Origin: Cytidiella melzeri
Taxonomy: Eukaryota > Basidiomycota > Agaricomycetes > Polyporales > Irpicaceae
DNA length: 17,440 bases
NCBI GenBank assembly: GCA_022592445.1
Contig: JABYQR010000596.1
Location: forward strand, 1 to 17,440
Direction of reading: 5' to 3'
Positions 8,155-16,983 of this stretch are shown piece after piece. Made by a program: the position numbers and the translations under genes. The stretch's first letter is position 1, and each line of letters starts with the position of its first letter. Under the pieces are notes generated by a model. That model made no database searches. It saw only the letters and a list, made by a program, of their open reading frames with translations, and had not been told where the DNA came from.

Positions 8155-9760
8155 ATGTTACCTTCCTCTTTGACTCGCCTGCTCTCTTCGCTGCTCATCT
8201 GGACACCACAGGAGGCTTTGTTTCGACTGTGGAAAGTCCCGTTACCAACGAGCAACGCCCTCACATTCCAGTTGAGGCACCAGCACGCAACCACTCCCGA
8301 GGCCCACGTCGTTTTCAGCGACGTTCGGGCGAACAGTGCTTTGTTGCACTCTAGAGATAGAACGTATTCTATTGCCACGCGGCGTATAAAGGCAGCACGG
8401 CCCACCTCTCAAGAACAATTCCAGTTTGCTCGAACGCGGTCAAGATTGTTCAAGGAGAACGTGCTCGTTGAATGGGATGAGGATGAGATAGAAGCACCAG
8501 ATGTAGAGAAGAGGGCGACGCTGCTCGAGCTGGCCAAGATGACCAATAACGCGTACCTTGAGCCTGGTGAAGCCGGTTGGTACGAGTTGGACCAGGAGTG
8601 GACAGTGGTGAGTGGTAGAGCTTTTTGTCTTGAAGAGGCCGCGCTCACGACATGCGTCAGTCGTACCCGTTTGGTTGGGAACCTGATGAAGATGGATTCC
8701 GTGGCCACGTTTTCGCTACTCCAGATAATTCTACAGTAGTACTCTCTATTAAGGGCACCTCGATGGGTTTCATAGGCGGCGGCGGCCCAACAGCGAAGAA
8801 AGACAAGTTCAACGACAACCTGCTGTTCAGCTGCTGCTGCGCTCGAGTCGACTGGACGTGGACGACCGTTTGTGATTGCTACCGTGGTGGATGGAAGTGT
8901 GACCAGGAATGTCTGGAACGTGCGCTTGTAGACGATAGTCTATTCTACACTGTCGGCACAGTGAGCAATCCCGCCTTCCCAGTCGTTGACAAATATCTTC
9001 ACTAAACGCGCATTCGTCGCCAGGGCTTATACAATAATCTGACATATATGTACCCGGACTCTAATATCTGGATCATCGGACACTCGTTGGGCGGCGGTCT
9101 TGCGTCGCTGTTGGGAGCTACTTTCGGCGTTCCCGTCGTTTCTTTTGAGTCACCCGGAGAGAAACTCGCATCCACGCGACTACATCTCCCACAACCAGTC
9201 AGTACCCTTGACCGCGTGCCTTGAATATTGAATGATATCTTTTGCTAGCCTTCCACACACGCTCACATAACGCACGTATACCATACAGCGGATCCGGCAG
9301 CAATGGGCACTTGTAATGGTGTCTTGTCCTCTTGTGCACTTGCAGGATACGCGCTTGAAACCAGGTACGTACGCACCACTCCGTCTGACTCAGAAACTCC
9401 TGACCGCAGCGGTGATTCTTTGCGTCACTATGTCAGATGTCACCTTGGCCGTTCCATCGTTTACGACACGGTGACTAACCTCTCATGGGCCGTTGACATA
9501 CGCAAACACGGCATAGTCAGCGTCATCGAGGAAGTCTTGAACCATACATGGCCACCAAGCGAAGAAATAGGGCGAGAGGTTCCCGCGGCAGAAATAGAAG
9601 AGGACTGCGTCGTGAGTCGTCTCACTAAGATTTCATTGGTTCATCAGTCCTCACCAGGTCTGCGCAGGAATGCTTCAGCTGGGAATTTGGCGACTTCCCG
9701 CCAGCATCTATACCTACCAATGCCTCCGTACATCGCAGCACCTGTCGTGAGTGCAGCTGA
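8155..9760 (+). CDS. ATG15: ATG15-like autophagic-body lipase, complete, 6 exons
   Basis: A class 3 (alpha/beta-hydrolase) lipase that in fungi breaks open autophagic bodies and other vesicles in the vacuole. Exons are 8155-8607, 8661-8960, 9024-9197, 9249-9364, 9437-9611 and 9668-9760, giving 436 aa. MLPSSLTRLLSSLLIW is a likely signal anchor. The conserved LRHQHA...AHVVFSDV stretch, YPFGWEPDEDGFRGHVF, VVLSIKGTS and the Cys-rich CYRGGWKCDQEC block follow the family order. GHSLGGGLASLLG gives the nucleophile Ser272; YHTADP gives Asp324; the RKHGI His372 completes the expected triad. EEDCVECFSWEFGDF is the usual family ending. A GTGAGT at 9747-9752 lies just before the stop, so an alternative spliced C-terminus is possible. 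Confidence 0.93.
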
Positions 9761-10635
9761 CAATATTCACGAGCAGTTATTACTTCCGGGGTTGAGAATT
9801 TATTTCAAGTCAAGGGAAGTAAATCGCCCGAAGGGCGCAAGTACCAGACTGCGAACATCAATAATCAAGCAGGTCTGACTCACTCAGGTCTGATGGAACT
9901 GCTACATAACTTCAAGTTGTTGTCTATACTCTGCTGCCAGCACTTGGGCCCGGTGTGGATGCCACGAGTGTCAGAATTCAAGTCCTCTGACTATTATTGC
10001 GCTAATCCGAAGTCTTACAATAACTGTAGGATGAGTTCTGCGACGACTTGACGTCTGTATGCGTTGAACATCTACAATCGAAAGCATACTTATACCACAA
10101 CTGTGGCCTCCTGTTTGGAGTCGGGGTATACAATAATACATTGCACCTCATCATAACATCCCTCCTATCTCAAGATTCTATATTGAGCAAAGCGGGTCAG
10201 AAAGTTGAAGGAGTACCAGCGGAATGTGCTGCTGTTCACCGGCGCAAGTCGTCCAAGTGTATCACGCTTTGCATAGGTGCAAACAGTCGCTTCCTCCAAG
10301 CTTCCTCAAGATATTCTATTGAGCATTAAGACACTGGATTGTCGGCGAAGATGTACAAGGAAGGTTGCAACTAGGCAGGCCAGAGCTGTCAAATATGATG
10401 TGTAGTAAATCGAAAGAAGAGACTAAGGTATGCATGAAAGGTCGTGAGTCGTGAGGGCCTGGGCCAGTCATATGATGTATTATGGCCAACACGCCAGCGA
10501 GGATGTGCAGAGACCGGGAACCAATGTGGGTATCGTATGTGGGTGATGCAGAGCAAATGGAACATGTATATGATGCTAGAGACAGTGAACAGCAGCTTGC
10601 AAACTGCTTATTACGAGTATGGATCCTAGACAGAC
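9761..10635. other. Gene-free spacer after ATG15
   Basis: About 870 bp with only short frames of poor composition on both strands. Its left part is probably ATG15 3' UTR. No RNA gene, repeat or transposon end stands out. Confidence 0.5.
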
Positions 10636-11226
10636 TCAAGCCATCTGTTCTGTCTTCCCGTACTTTCCATATTTCTGGTAGACAGGATCGTCGTGTTTTG
10701 TGTCTGGGTGTATCTGAACCTTGTGTTCCCACAGCGCGGCTGAGGACTTTGAGGGGTCGAAATGAGCTGGATCTGAAAGTCCGCTGGGTGACTGCGGCGC
10801 CCATCCAGCTCCAATTGAGGATGCGACCAAGGACGGGACCATCGTCATCAGAGATGACCTTGCCAATGAAGTGAATACACACGTCAGACTCGATAGGAAA
10901 ACGCGACACTACTCACAACGCAACAGGTCCCTGTTCAGGATGAGCCTTTCGACTCCTGTCGACGTAAGACGACGCTCGCATGCGTGCACCCCGCACATTC
11001 GCAAAGGTAGCCAGATTGTCACGAACAAGCTCGATGGCCGAATTCCACTCCGTGTTTGGTCGCTCGACTGGCAATACCTCAGGGTCGCGCATAAGCCTGA
11101 TCTTGATGAAGAAGCGATAGACAGGTCCGTTGGGTATGTAACACAACAAAGCACCGAGAGGTATTGACACAAAACCGAGGGCAAGAGCGATTCCCCATTC
11201 CACAGCGTGGCGTGATAGGAGTCTTC
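10636..11226 (-). pseudogene. 5'-truncated C-terminal end of a P-type Ca2+-ATPase
   Basis: The readable pieces are 11226-10917 and 10858-10636, joined over a 58-bp intron (GTGAGT...GCAAG), about 177 residues. The first exon follows an acceptor-like TTTCAG and encodes a last hydrophobic helix pair (VEWGIALALGFVSIPLGALL), then a cytosolic tail with ELVRDNLATFANVRGARMR and a final SSAALWEHKVQIHPDT block. From memory, this helix-plus-tail wording fits the C-terminus of plasma-membrane/vacuolar-type fungal calcium pumps; I see no catalytic motif to confirm it. Upstream on this strand there is no DKTGT phosphorylation site, ATP-binding domain or further transmembrane exon before the transposon begins, so the gene is a stump. 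A small intact membrane protein is the alternative, but no ATG supports one. Confidence 0.58.
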
Positions 11227-11553
11227 CTGAAACGGGGTTTGCGAGTCAAATTTCTTCTATTGTTGGTCCAACCCGCGTCCGAAACACTTGGTGGCTGGCC
11301 GGCCCATGCTCCGATGCAAAAGGGGTGTGTCTGCGAGTCAGGGTTCGGTGCGAGTTCTCAGCCTCGGATGTTTCCGGCGCGTTGCTGCTCTTTGTCAAGT
11401 CCTCGGGTCCTCGGCAAACTCCTCGTGACCTCGGTGAACTCCTCGTGCCCGCGACGCTGGGAAAGTGAAGGGATTTGCCGCTCAGGATGACACAGGCCGC
11501 GCAAATGGCGGGCTGCTGCCGTCTTTTCCACGCCTAGCCGTTTTCTGGGCGTA
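11227..11553. other. Junction between pump fragment and transposon
   Basis: This interval should contain the break that cut the pump gene. It holds a short local repeat (AACTCCTCGTG twice around 11417 and 11437, with ACCTCGGTG between). No upstream pump exon and no clear transposon terminal repeat are visible. Confidence 0.4.
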
Positions 11554-11899
11554 TCAACGTAAGTATGCCTTGACAGAGGAAAAGGCATACTCGATATGGT
11601 TGAAGTCCAGGGAGTAAGGTGGAAGATATAGAATGTGGCAGTCTACATGAACACTGTCAAGTTCAGAATATGCATCTTTTAGCTCAATAAACACCTACCA
11701 GCATCTTCTATCAACCTTTGTAGCTTGTGTCTGAGTGGTGAATGTTACAAATATCCAGCACAAGTACACTTCAAGGGCCAGGATAGGGAGTGGTGAGGGG
11801 AATCTATAAATAATCGATGTTTCTGATACTGTAAATTTGCAAAAATAGTTTAAACATACCACTTGGTCACGGATAAAGCGCGCAAAGCAAGCTGCTGTC

Positions 11900-11997
11900 C
11901 ATCAGGAAACAATGCGAAGGCTACCCGAGCTCCCAGCTGCTACAGAGTGCTCCGGAGAGCTCCGTAGCTGCCGGAGACTTTGTTTTGTTTCCTGATG
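11900..11997. mobile_element. 98-bp hairpin insertion in the transposase
   Basis: Perfect 13-bp inverted ends (CATCAGGAAACAA at 11900-11912 and its complement at 11985-11997) enclose a GC-rich core that is itself nearly self-complementary (GCTACAGAG against CTCCGTAGC around GCTCCGGAGAGC). It lies in the transposase just after the coding words for EGSLTS, where related enzymes continue without interruption. A foldback micro-MITE is the simplest reading. The target duplication is not clear. Confidence 0.6.
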
Positions 11998-12062
11998 TCA
12001 ATGAGCCCTCAATGAGATCATATGTTATAATGCCATCAAGAGTCAGCAATGGCAGAATACTA

Positions 12063-12448
12063 CTGTACCGGCATGACCTAACGTTCGCGGCTTGTGACCG
12101 TGACCCTCAGATGTTCGAAGATCCGGATGTTCGAGAAGTGTTGTGACCCTGTGACCAATGTTCGAACATATCAATAGGCGCCTGTGGCCACTCGATGAAG
12201 GCGCGCGTCGGTCAAGGCGTGTGTCGCTAGCGTCGCTACTTGACAACAGCAGGCACCAGTCATATAAAATCATATCCTTGCGCACACAGAGCGCCCCCCT
12301 CCAAAAAATTGCGCTAATTACGTAAGCACCCGCGGTCACACAATCAGCAGGATGTTCGCGACGGTCTGCGACCTGTGACCAACGTTCGAAATGGCGATGT
12401 TCGGAGGCCTTGTGACCGTGACGCGAACGTTAGGTCATGCCGGTACAG
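12063..12448. mobile_element. 386-bp MITE with 27-bp perfect terminal inverted repeats
   Basis: The ends at 12063-12089 and 12422-12448 are exact reverse complements over 27 bases, beginning CTGTACCGGCATGACC. They are flanked by TA on both sides (12061-12062 and 12449-12450), the target duplication of Tc1/mariner-type insertion. Removing the element and one TA restores a continuous transposase frame (QC-I-SILPLLTLDG), which shows the exact insertion. The interior has no coding frame but repeats TGTGACC and GTTCGAA words near both ends, a likely set of sub-terminal binding sites. It is CpG-rich, unlike the decayed DNA to its right. Confidence 0.92.
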
Positions 12449-13075
12449 TAATACACTGTCCGTGTACAAATGTTGCACGCTGAACACAGGGAACTCCAAT
12501 CTCGGAATAGCCATACAACCGATCATGTGTGCGCTGATCTTTGTGAGACTCATCCGTAAACATAAGCATGTTTGGATCAGGTACCAATGTTGCGAAGCGG
12601 TTCCAGTAGGCTGCGCGAAGCAGATCATTGCGTTCTGCATAATGTCAGTTGCTATAAAGTAGTAGAACATGACACATGCACGCTCACCTGCTGCTTTCTT
12701 CCATACTCTCTTTCTGGAAATTCTCAGACGACGGAGTGTACGACAGACTGTGGCAATGGAGATGTCAAGCCCACAATGCTCAAGTAGTTTGAGTTGAAGA
12801 TCATCAAGATAATATGAGTGCCGGTGAGAGAGTAGGCTGCGTAAGTAGTTGATGTCTTCCTGCGTCATTAGACACCTATGCCCACACTGACAAGCGAAGG
12901 GATTATGGGTGACACCAAAGCGGTCGTAGCTGTTCAGAGAGTTGTATACGAGCGACTTGCTCACACCAAGGATATGTCCAATCTTCTTCACTGTGTAGCC
13001 TTGTTCATAGAAGAGAACTGGGATGCGGGCCTTGAGGTTGTGTGAACACGTGAGAGCTTTGTGTGTGCGTCCCAT

Positions 13076-13331
13076 TAGTGGTGGCTGTAGGGTGAGTTGT
13101 GCACAGCCGCGGCATGCTGGGGACAGGCACTGCCCGTAACGTGTAACAATGATGTCATCTGGAGACCTCGGACCATGTCCGGGAAGTTCGAAGCACTGGA
13201 AGTGGGGCCGAAAAAACTTGCATTCCAAATCGTTGTGCAAATGGCAGTAACAACCAAATTACTTAGTCAAGCTGCTACCAGCAACAAGTTCACTTAAAAA
13301 TCTGGCTTCAAAAGTAATATTTCATGAAATC
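13076..13331. other. 5' flank of the transposase
   Basis: The minus-strand frame of the transposase stays open upstream of its ATG to about 13240 and includes a Cys-containing stretch (CLSPACRGCAQL). Beyond that the sequence turns AT-rich. The true transposon end should be here but shows no obvious inverted partner near 11500. Confidence 0.35.
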
Positions 13332-14057
13332 TTCAGGAATTGTACTTGCTGCTTGCCGGCCTTGCTAACCCTGATTATAATCTGCTCCCAGAATACTGGT
13401 GATTCTTGCACAGATTTGTGGATTGTGTTCAAATGGTAATCTTTGCCCAGAGAGCAAGCAATTTGTGTAAATTGCTGTACATGTCTACAATAAATTTGAG
13501 TGCCTGGCCAGGATCTGACATCATTTGGCTCATGTGCCAGCAAGTACAAGAGTAGAGTTCCAATCTGAATCTGAGTACTTTTCTCAGTAAACTGGCCATA
13601 CCATTCTCAGTTCTGCTTCAGTTGGCAGGATTCTTGGACCAGGATGTTGGCACAAGATAGGGCTACCTGATGGTGTATGAGATATATAGATTTGTGTCAA
13701 TGTACAGTCTCCAAAATCAGAAAGGGTATTTTGATTGCCAAAAGTAATTTGATACAAAGTTTGAAAGGCTGCTAACAAAGTCAGTGTAATGCCGCCAACT
13801 GTGTTCATTAATTTGATATAGGAACTATCACTGTTTATACTTGCCATTTTATTCCCACACTTTGGGAGACAAGAGGTTCACATCTGAAAAAGCATCAATG
13901 TGCTGGTACACACTGGAACAATTCTTCTTTATCCTTCCGGGATTGTAATCTTGATCAAGAATGATATGGACCCCACCATTTTCTAGCTTGTCGCTATCTT
14001 GCTCAACGTGAGTTTTCAGCCAGCAGGGCCAGCAAGTAGCAAGTACAATTCCTGAAG
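13332..14057. mobile_element. 726-bp unit with 36-bp terminal inverted repeats
   Basis: CTTCAGGAATTGTACTTGCT starts the left end and its reverse complement closes the right end. The match continues to 36 bases with three mismatches. The shorter word CAATTCCTGAAG appears again near 14428, so the end sequence is repeated in this block. A non-autonomous DNA element is likely. No clean target duplication is visible, and the unit contains the left arm of a larger palindrome. Confidence 0.6.
13584..13847 (-). pseudogene. Decayed unknown protein gene, left palindrome copy
   Basis: An 87-codon frame starts at MASINSDSS and contains MNTVGGITLTLLAAF and FGNQNTLSDFG. The right arm (plus strand, near 14565-14700) encodes a matching but broken piece (MNPADGITLALLSAL, CNQNAVLDF) before a stop, so the two are copies of one ancestral gene. 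No family is recognised. Neither copy looks functional. Confidence 0.4.
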
Positions 14058-14419
14058 CGTGAAAGAAATAGTACTTTTTGAATCAGATTACTAAGTAACT
14101 CTGCTATTCTCTGCTGTTGATAGCAGCTTAAATAAGTGGTTTTGTTTTACATAGCTACTTTCATGAGTAATTATGTTACCAGTAGCAGCAATTAGAATAA
14201 GTTATATGGCCTGAATCAGTTCCTTGAACGAGTAACCATTTGTAAAACTTCAATCAGCAGCTCAATGTGGGATAAGGTAATTGTATTACAATTGACAAGC
14301 TTGGTTGCAGGCAAAGCAAGCATGACTTTACAAAAAGGTAGTCAGAAATGGTGAAAAGGGGCTTTATTCATCTTGTTGTCAATCTTGTGCTGTGTTTACT
14401 TCTGATGCAACAACTGGTT
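14058..14419. other. AT-rich centre of the palindrome
   Basis: No gene or repeat arm can be assigned. The sequence is CpG-poor like its surroundings and contains short words such as CAAGCTTGG and AGCAAGCATG without clear structure. Confidence 0.4.
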
Positions 14420-15073
14420 GTAGTTACAATTCCTGAAGAATGAAGAAGAATTGTTCCAGTGTGCTCCAGCACATTGATGCCTTTTCAGATGTGACCTTTT
14501 TGTCCCCCAAAGTGTGGGAATTTGATGGCAGAATACAGACAATAACAGTGTCAATAACAAAACAATGAATCCAGCTGATGGCATCACACTGGCCTTGTTA
14601 TCAGCCCTTGATAACTTTGTATCAGGTCACTTTTGCAATCAAAATGCAGTTTTAGATTTTTACAGACTGCATATGGGTACAGATTTGTACACATATTACA
14701 CCATTGGATAGCCCTATCTTGTGGCAACATCCTGGTACAAACATCCTGTCAATTGAGGTGGGATTGAGCACATTATGGCCAGTCTACTGAAAATGGTCTT
14801 CCAGACTCAGATTCAAACTCCACTCCTGCTGGCAAATGATGTCAAATTTTGATCAGGTACATGTGCAGCAATCCACAGACATTGCTTGCTCTTTGAACAA
14901 GGAATACAATTGGAAGACATGCCACACATAGTATTGCCTCTGAGCAAGAATTACCAGTACTTTGGAAGCTAACTACAAATTCACAACCCCTGCATTCTTG
15001 GAAAACGTAAATTTTGGGCTGCATTAGTAGTGAGTACTGTATCTGATTGTTCCACAAAGTTTCACAACTGTTA

Positions 15074-15440
15074 GTTGCTCTCTAAGCAGGAGTTACAATC
15101 AGAACACAGCCTGTGGCAGTTGCAATGGGGGTGAGGCAGTTCAGATATCAACAGGACATGGTTGTATCAGCAGCAAGCACTGCATTGGATTGTTGCACAA
15201 ATGCTCACAACCATGTTGCTCTCTAAGGAGGAGTTCCAATCTAAACACAACCTGTGGAAGTTCTAGTGGGGCTGATACAGTTGAGACATCAACAGGATGT
15301 GGTTTCATCAGCATAGAGCACTGCCTTTGATTCTTCCATACAGTTTCACAACCACCAGCTGCTCTACAAGCAGGAGTTACAATCAGAACACAGTCTGTGG
15401 CAGTCTTGACATGGATAGTCCCACAGAGACCGGATTTTTC
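15074..15440. repeat. Tandem repeat of about 142 bp, 2.5 copies
   Basis: GTTGCTCTCTAAGCAGGAG starts copies at 15074 and 15215, with a variant (GCTGCTCTACAAGCAGGAG) at 15358, giving periods of 141 and 143 bp. Each unit then has ACAATCAGAACACAGCC-like and ATCAACAGGA-like words. On the minus strand the unit reads as a repeated 47-48 residue Cys-containing segment (CETVWKNQRQCSMLM against CEHLCNNPMQCLLLI), so it may derive from a protein repeat. A weaker earlier unit starts near 14886. Confidence 0.7.
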
Positions 15441-15611
15441 CAACAATGTCACAAGTTTACAGCTTTGGGCGCCTATCTAGAGCGCTTATTTTCCGGCTAG
15501 GAGTGTTACCGGACCTAACCCTAACCCGGGTCACGTGACATCCTGCCTTATTTATCAATAGTCCAGACCCAAACCCTAGACTCAGTCTGGAGCGGTTCCA
15601 GATCAACCTAG

Positions 15612-15758
15612 GCTATTGTTCTATTGTTCCTCTTCCATTGATGGGGATTCCCCAGGGATTCCCCCAGGTCTTATTGTTCTATTGTTCTTATCCTGTTATT
15701 GTTCTACGTACCCTGGTCCTTGACAGTTACCCTGGTTCTTTATTGTTCTATTGTTACT
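15612..15758. repeat. TATTGTTC reiterated motif in LTR A
   Basis: TATTGTTC (often followed by another TATTGTTC) appears about seven times in three clusters upstream of the TATA box. This is the usual place for enhancer repeats in an LTR, but no factor can be named. Confidence 0.6.
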
Positions 15759-15820
15759 CCAGTCCCACAGTTACTCCAGTCCCTAGTGTGGGAACTGGTG
15801 CACAGACCACCCAGACCCAG

Positions 15821-15828
15821 TATATATA
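15821..15828 (+). promoter_or_regulatory. TATA box of LTR A
   Basis: TATATATA follows the TATTGTTC cluster and precedes a pyrimidine-rich stretch, fitting an RNA polymerase II LTR promoter. Confidence 0.5.
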
Positions 15829-15864
15829 GTACCCCTTACCCTCCCTGGTTCTGCATCTTGACCT

Positions 15865-15946
15865 CTTCGTCATTTGCACTGCCAGGTGAGTTACTCCATG
15901 TAACCTAGTATAAGCATAATATTAACTTCGTCATTTGCACTGCCAG
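15865..15946 (+). repeat. 21-bp direct repeat enclosing an intron-like segment
   Basis: CTTCGTCATTTGCACTGCCA plus G occurs at 15865-15885 and exactly again at 15926-15946. The first copy is followed at once by GTGAGT, and the second ends CCAG. The 61 bp from 15886 to 15946 thus have a 5' donor, a TTAAC branch-like word and a CAG acceptor. Removing them would leave one copy of the repeat. Confidence 0.6.
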
Positions 15947-16080
15947 TATCCGGCCTCAGTGCCTGCTTGCCTGCTCATCATCGACTTTGACCTCGTTGTC
16001 GTCGTTGGAGATCCACCCCCTTCCTCTCTACTCCACTCCCTTTTTAGGGTTATCAGCATAGCAGCAGTCGCTCCGCGACA

Positions 16081-16418
16081 TTAGGTCAAGATACCACACA
16101 GCTACCGGCACGACTGCCCTTAGCTTGGATCAAGCCCTCCTGTCCCCCCAGTTTAAAAAAGTTTATTCCCCCCTACGTTTGAGAGTAAGCCATCGCCGTC
16201 CGTCTTGACGTGCTTGATCGCTGACTCGTTCACTTTCCGTGGTTGATTCTTAGTGCCGAAAGAATCCCACCCCCGTTTTACTGCTCGCCCAGATCCTTTG
16301 CATAAGGATCTGAACCAAGCGCGTCGAGAAGTCCAGTGTCACGAACATGCACACTTTTTCCCTTTCTTTTCCTTTTAATTTCTTTATCTTATCTTATCGA
16401 TGGTACATGGCTACTGCA
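16081..16418 (+). mobile_element. Leader and broken gag start of element A
   Basis: A leader with TTTAAAAAAGTTTATTCCCCC (one base trimmed here or there may vary) is followed by TTCTTAG-TGCCGAAAG, matching the leader and gag start of element B (GTTATAG-TGCCCAAGG). The short readable product (VPKESHPRF...QARRE) parallels VPKDVRIRR...EARRE in B. Similarity is lost after about 16335, so element A is cut off shortly inside gag, before LTR B begins. Confidence 0.5.
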
Positions 16419-16835
16419 TGTGATCAAGTGCATGTGACAGACTGGTCACATGATCATAGAAGGTGCTGGAACATTGTGGAACATTGTAGAACATCGCACC
16501 ATAGCACACCATACGTTCCCACGGCAGTGTTAGGAGTACAGACCCGGTACCAGGGGTCCTTGTCTGAGATGTATATAAACCCACCCTGTAGCTCCCTAAA
16601 GACCTCAGATTCTACCTCCTGGTCTTTAGGTGACGTTCACCTTGTACTAGTCTCACCACTGTGCTAATATATCCTGGTCTTTAGCTCATCGTCAGCTGAT
16701 CCCTCGTCGTCGTGTCTCCACTCCTCCTCATCACCTATACTCCTGTCGTCATCGTCCACGCGAGTTCGCTCGTCGTTCCTTCCCCCCTTGTCGTCACTCC
16801 CTCGCTCTTCATAGAGTTGGGTTGTATTCCTGACA
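16419..16835 (+). mobile_element. LTR-like region B (plus strand)
   Basis: It begins near TGTGATCAAG (or TGTGACAG at 16433) and ends CTGACA before TTAGGTAGAA. Inside are CACATGATCATAG, two GGAACATTGT-like words and TATATAAA (16572-16579). CCTGGTCTTTAG occurs twice (about 16618 and 16674). It resembles the minus-strand LTR at 322-807 in word order. The 5' edge is uncertain by some 15 bases. Confidence 0.55.
16572..16579 (+). promoter_or_regulatory. TATA box of LTR B
   Basis: TATATAAA lies about 260 bp before the LTR end, at a place equivalent to the boxes in the other two LTRs. Confidence 0.45.
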
Positions 16836-16983
16836 TTAGGTAGAATCTCCGTACGCTCGCCTGGACGTCGCGCAACCGCATAAATTCCCTTTCCCCAAAG
16901 TTTATAAAAGTTTAGTCCCCCCGGTTTACCAGTACGTTGTATTGGCCCGAACCTTTGATCCTACATCTCACTTCGTGGTTATA

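Larger units (their letters stand above)
11554..13075 (-). pseudogene. Decayed Tc1/mariner-type transposase
   Basis: The gene starts at 13075 and has a 53-bp intron (12687-12635, GTGAGC...TGCAG). The N-terminus shows a helix-turn-helix (VKKIGHILGVSKSLVYNSL) and a Tc1-like linker (TVCRTLRRLRISRKRVWKKA). The catalytic domain keeps FTDES (first Asp at 12552-12554), a VLVLDICNIHHS piece (second Asp at 11753-11755) and LPPYSLDFNHIEYAF (Glu at 11590-11592). A MITE (12063-12448) and a hairpin insertion (11900-11997) split the frame, and the last third carries stop codons and frame changes. It cannot make an active enzyme. A Cys-rich leader frame upstream to about 13240 may be part of the original protein. 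Terminal inverted repeats of this element were not found. Confidence 0.85.
13350..15000. repeat. Large imperfect palindrome (arms about 600 bp)
   Basis: The reverse complement of roughly 13360-13960 aligns along most of its length with 14420-15000. Shared words include CACACTTTGGG, TCACATCTGAAAA, GCATCAATGTGCTGG, TAGCCCTATCTTGTG and CAACATCCTGGT, in the same order. The arms differ by many substitutions and small gaps. The centre (about 13960-14420) is not clearly paired. Each arm carries one copy of the same decayed coding sequence, so this is an old inverted duplication. Confidence 0.8.
15504..16080 (+). mobile_element. LTR-like region A (plus strand)
   Basis: The segment begins TGTTACCGG and ends GCGACA, followed by TTAGGTCAAG. 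A TATATATA box lies at 15821-15828. The end junction (GACA-TTAGGT) is repeated at the end of LTR B (16835/16836). The U3-like part is rich in TATTGTTC words (15612-15758). Edges are inferred from the TG...CA pattern and the shared junction. Confidence 0.6.

Noticed and set aside
10316..10909. Long minus-strand frame of 197 codons
   Set aside because: It overlaps the intron and last exon of the pump fragment in another frame; the alternative frame has the coherent tail sequence, and this one has low-quality composition.
12375..12662. Plus-strand open frame of 95 codons
   Set aside because: It lies antisense to transposase exon 2 and crosses the MITE end; the minus-strand frame carries recognisable transposase motifs, so this is a shadow.
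13332..15440. Remainder of the calcium-pump gene beyond the transposon
   Set aside because: I looked for phosphorylation-site, ATP-binding and transmembrane coding words on the minus strand to the right of the transposon and saw none; the block is decayed repeat DNA.
15514..15527. Telomere-like CCTAACCCTAACCC
   Set aside because: Only two units, embedded in LTR A just after its start; far too short for an interstitial telomere and likely chance or LTR sequence.
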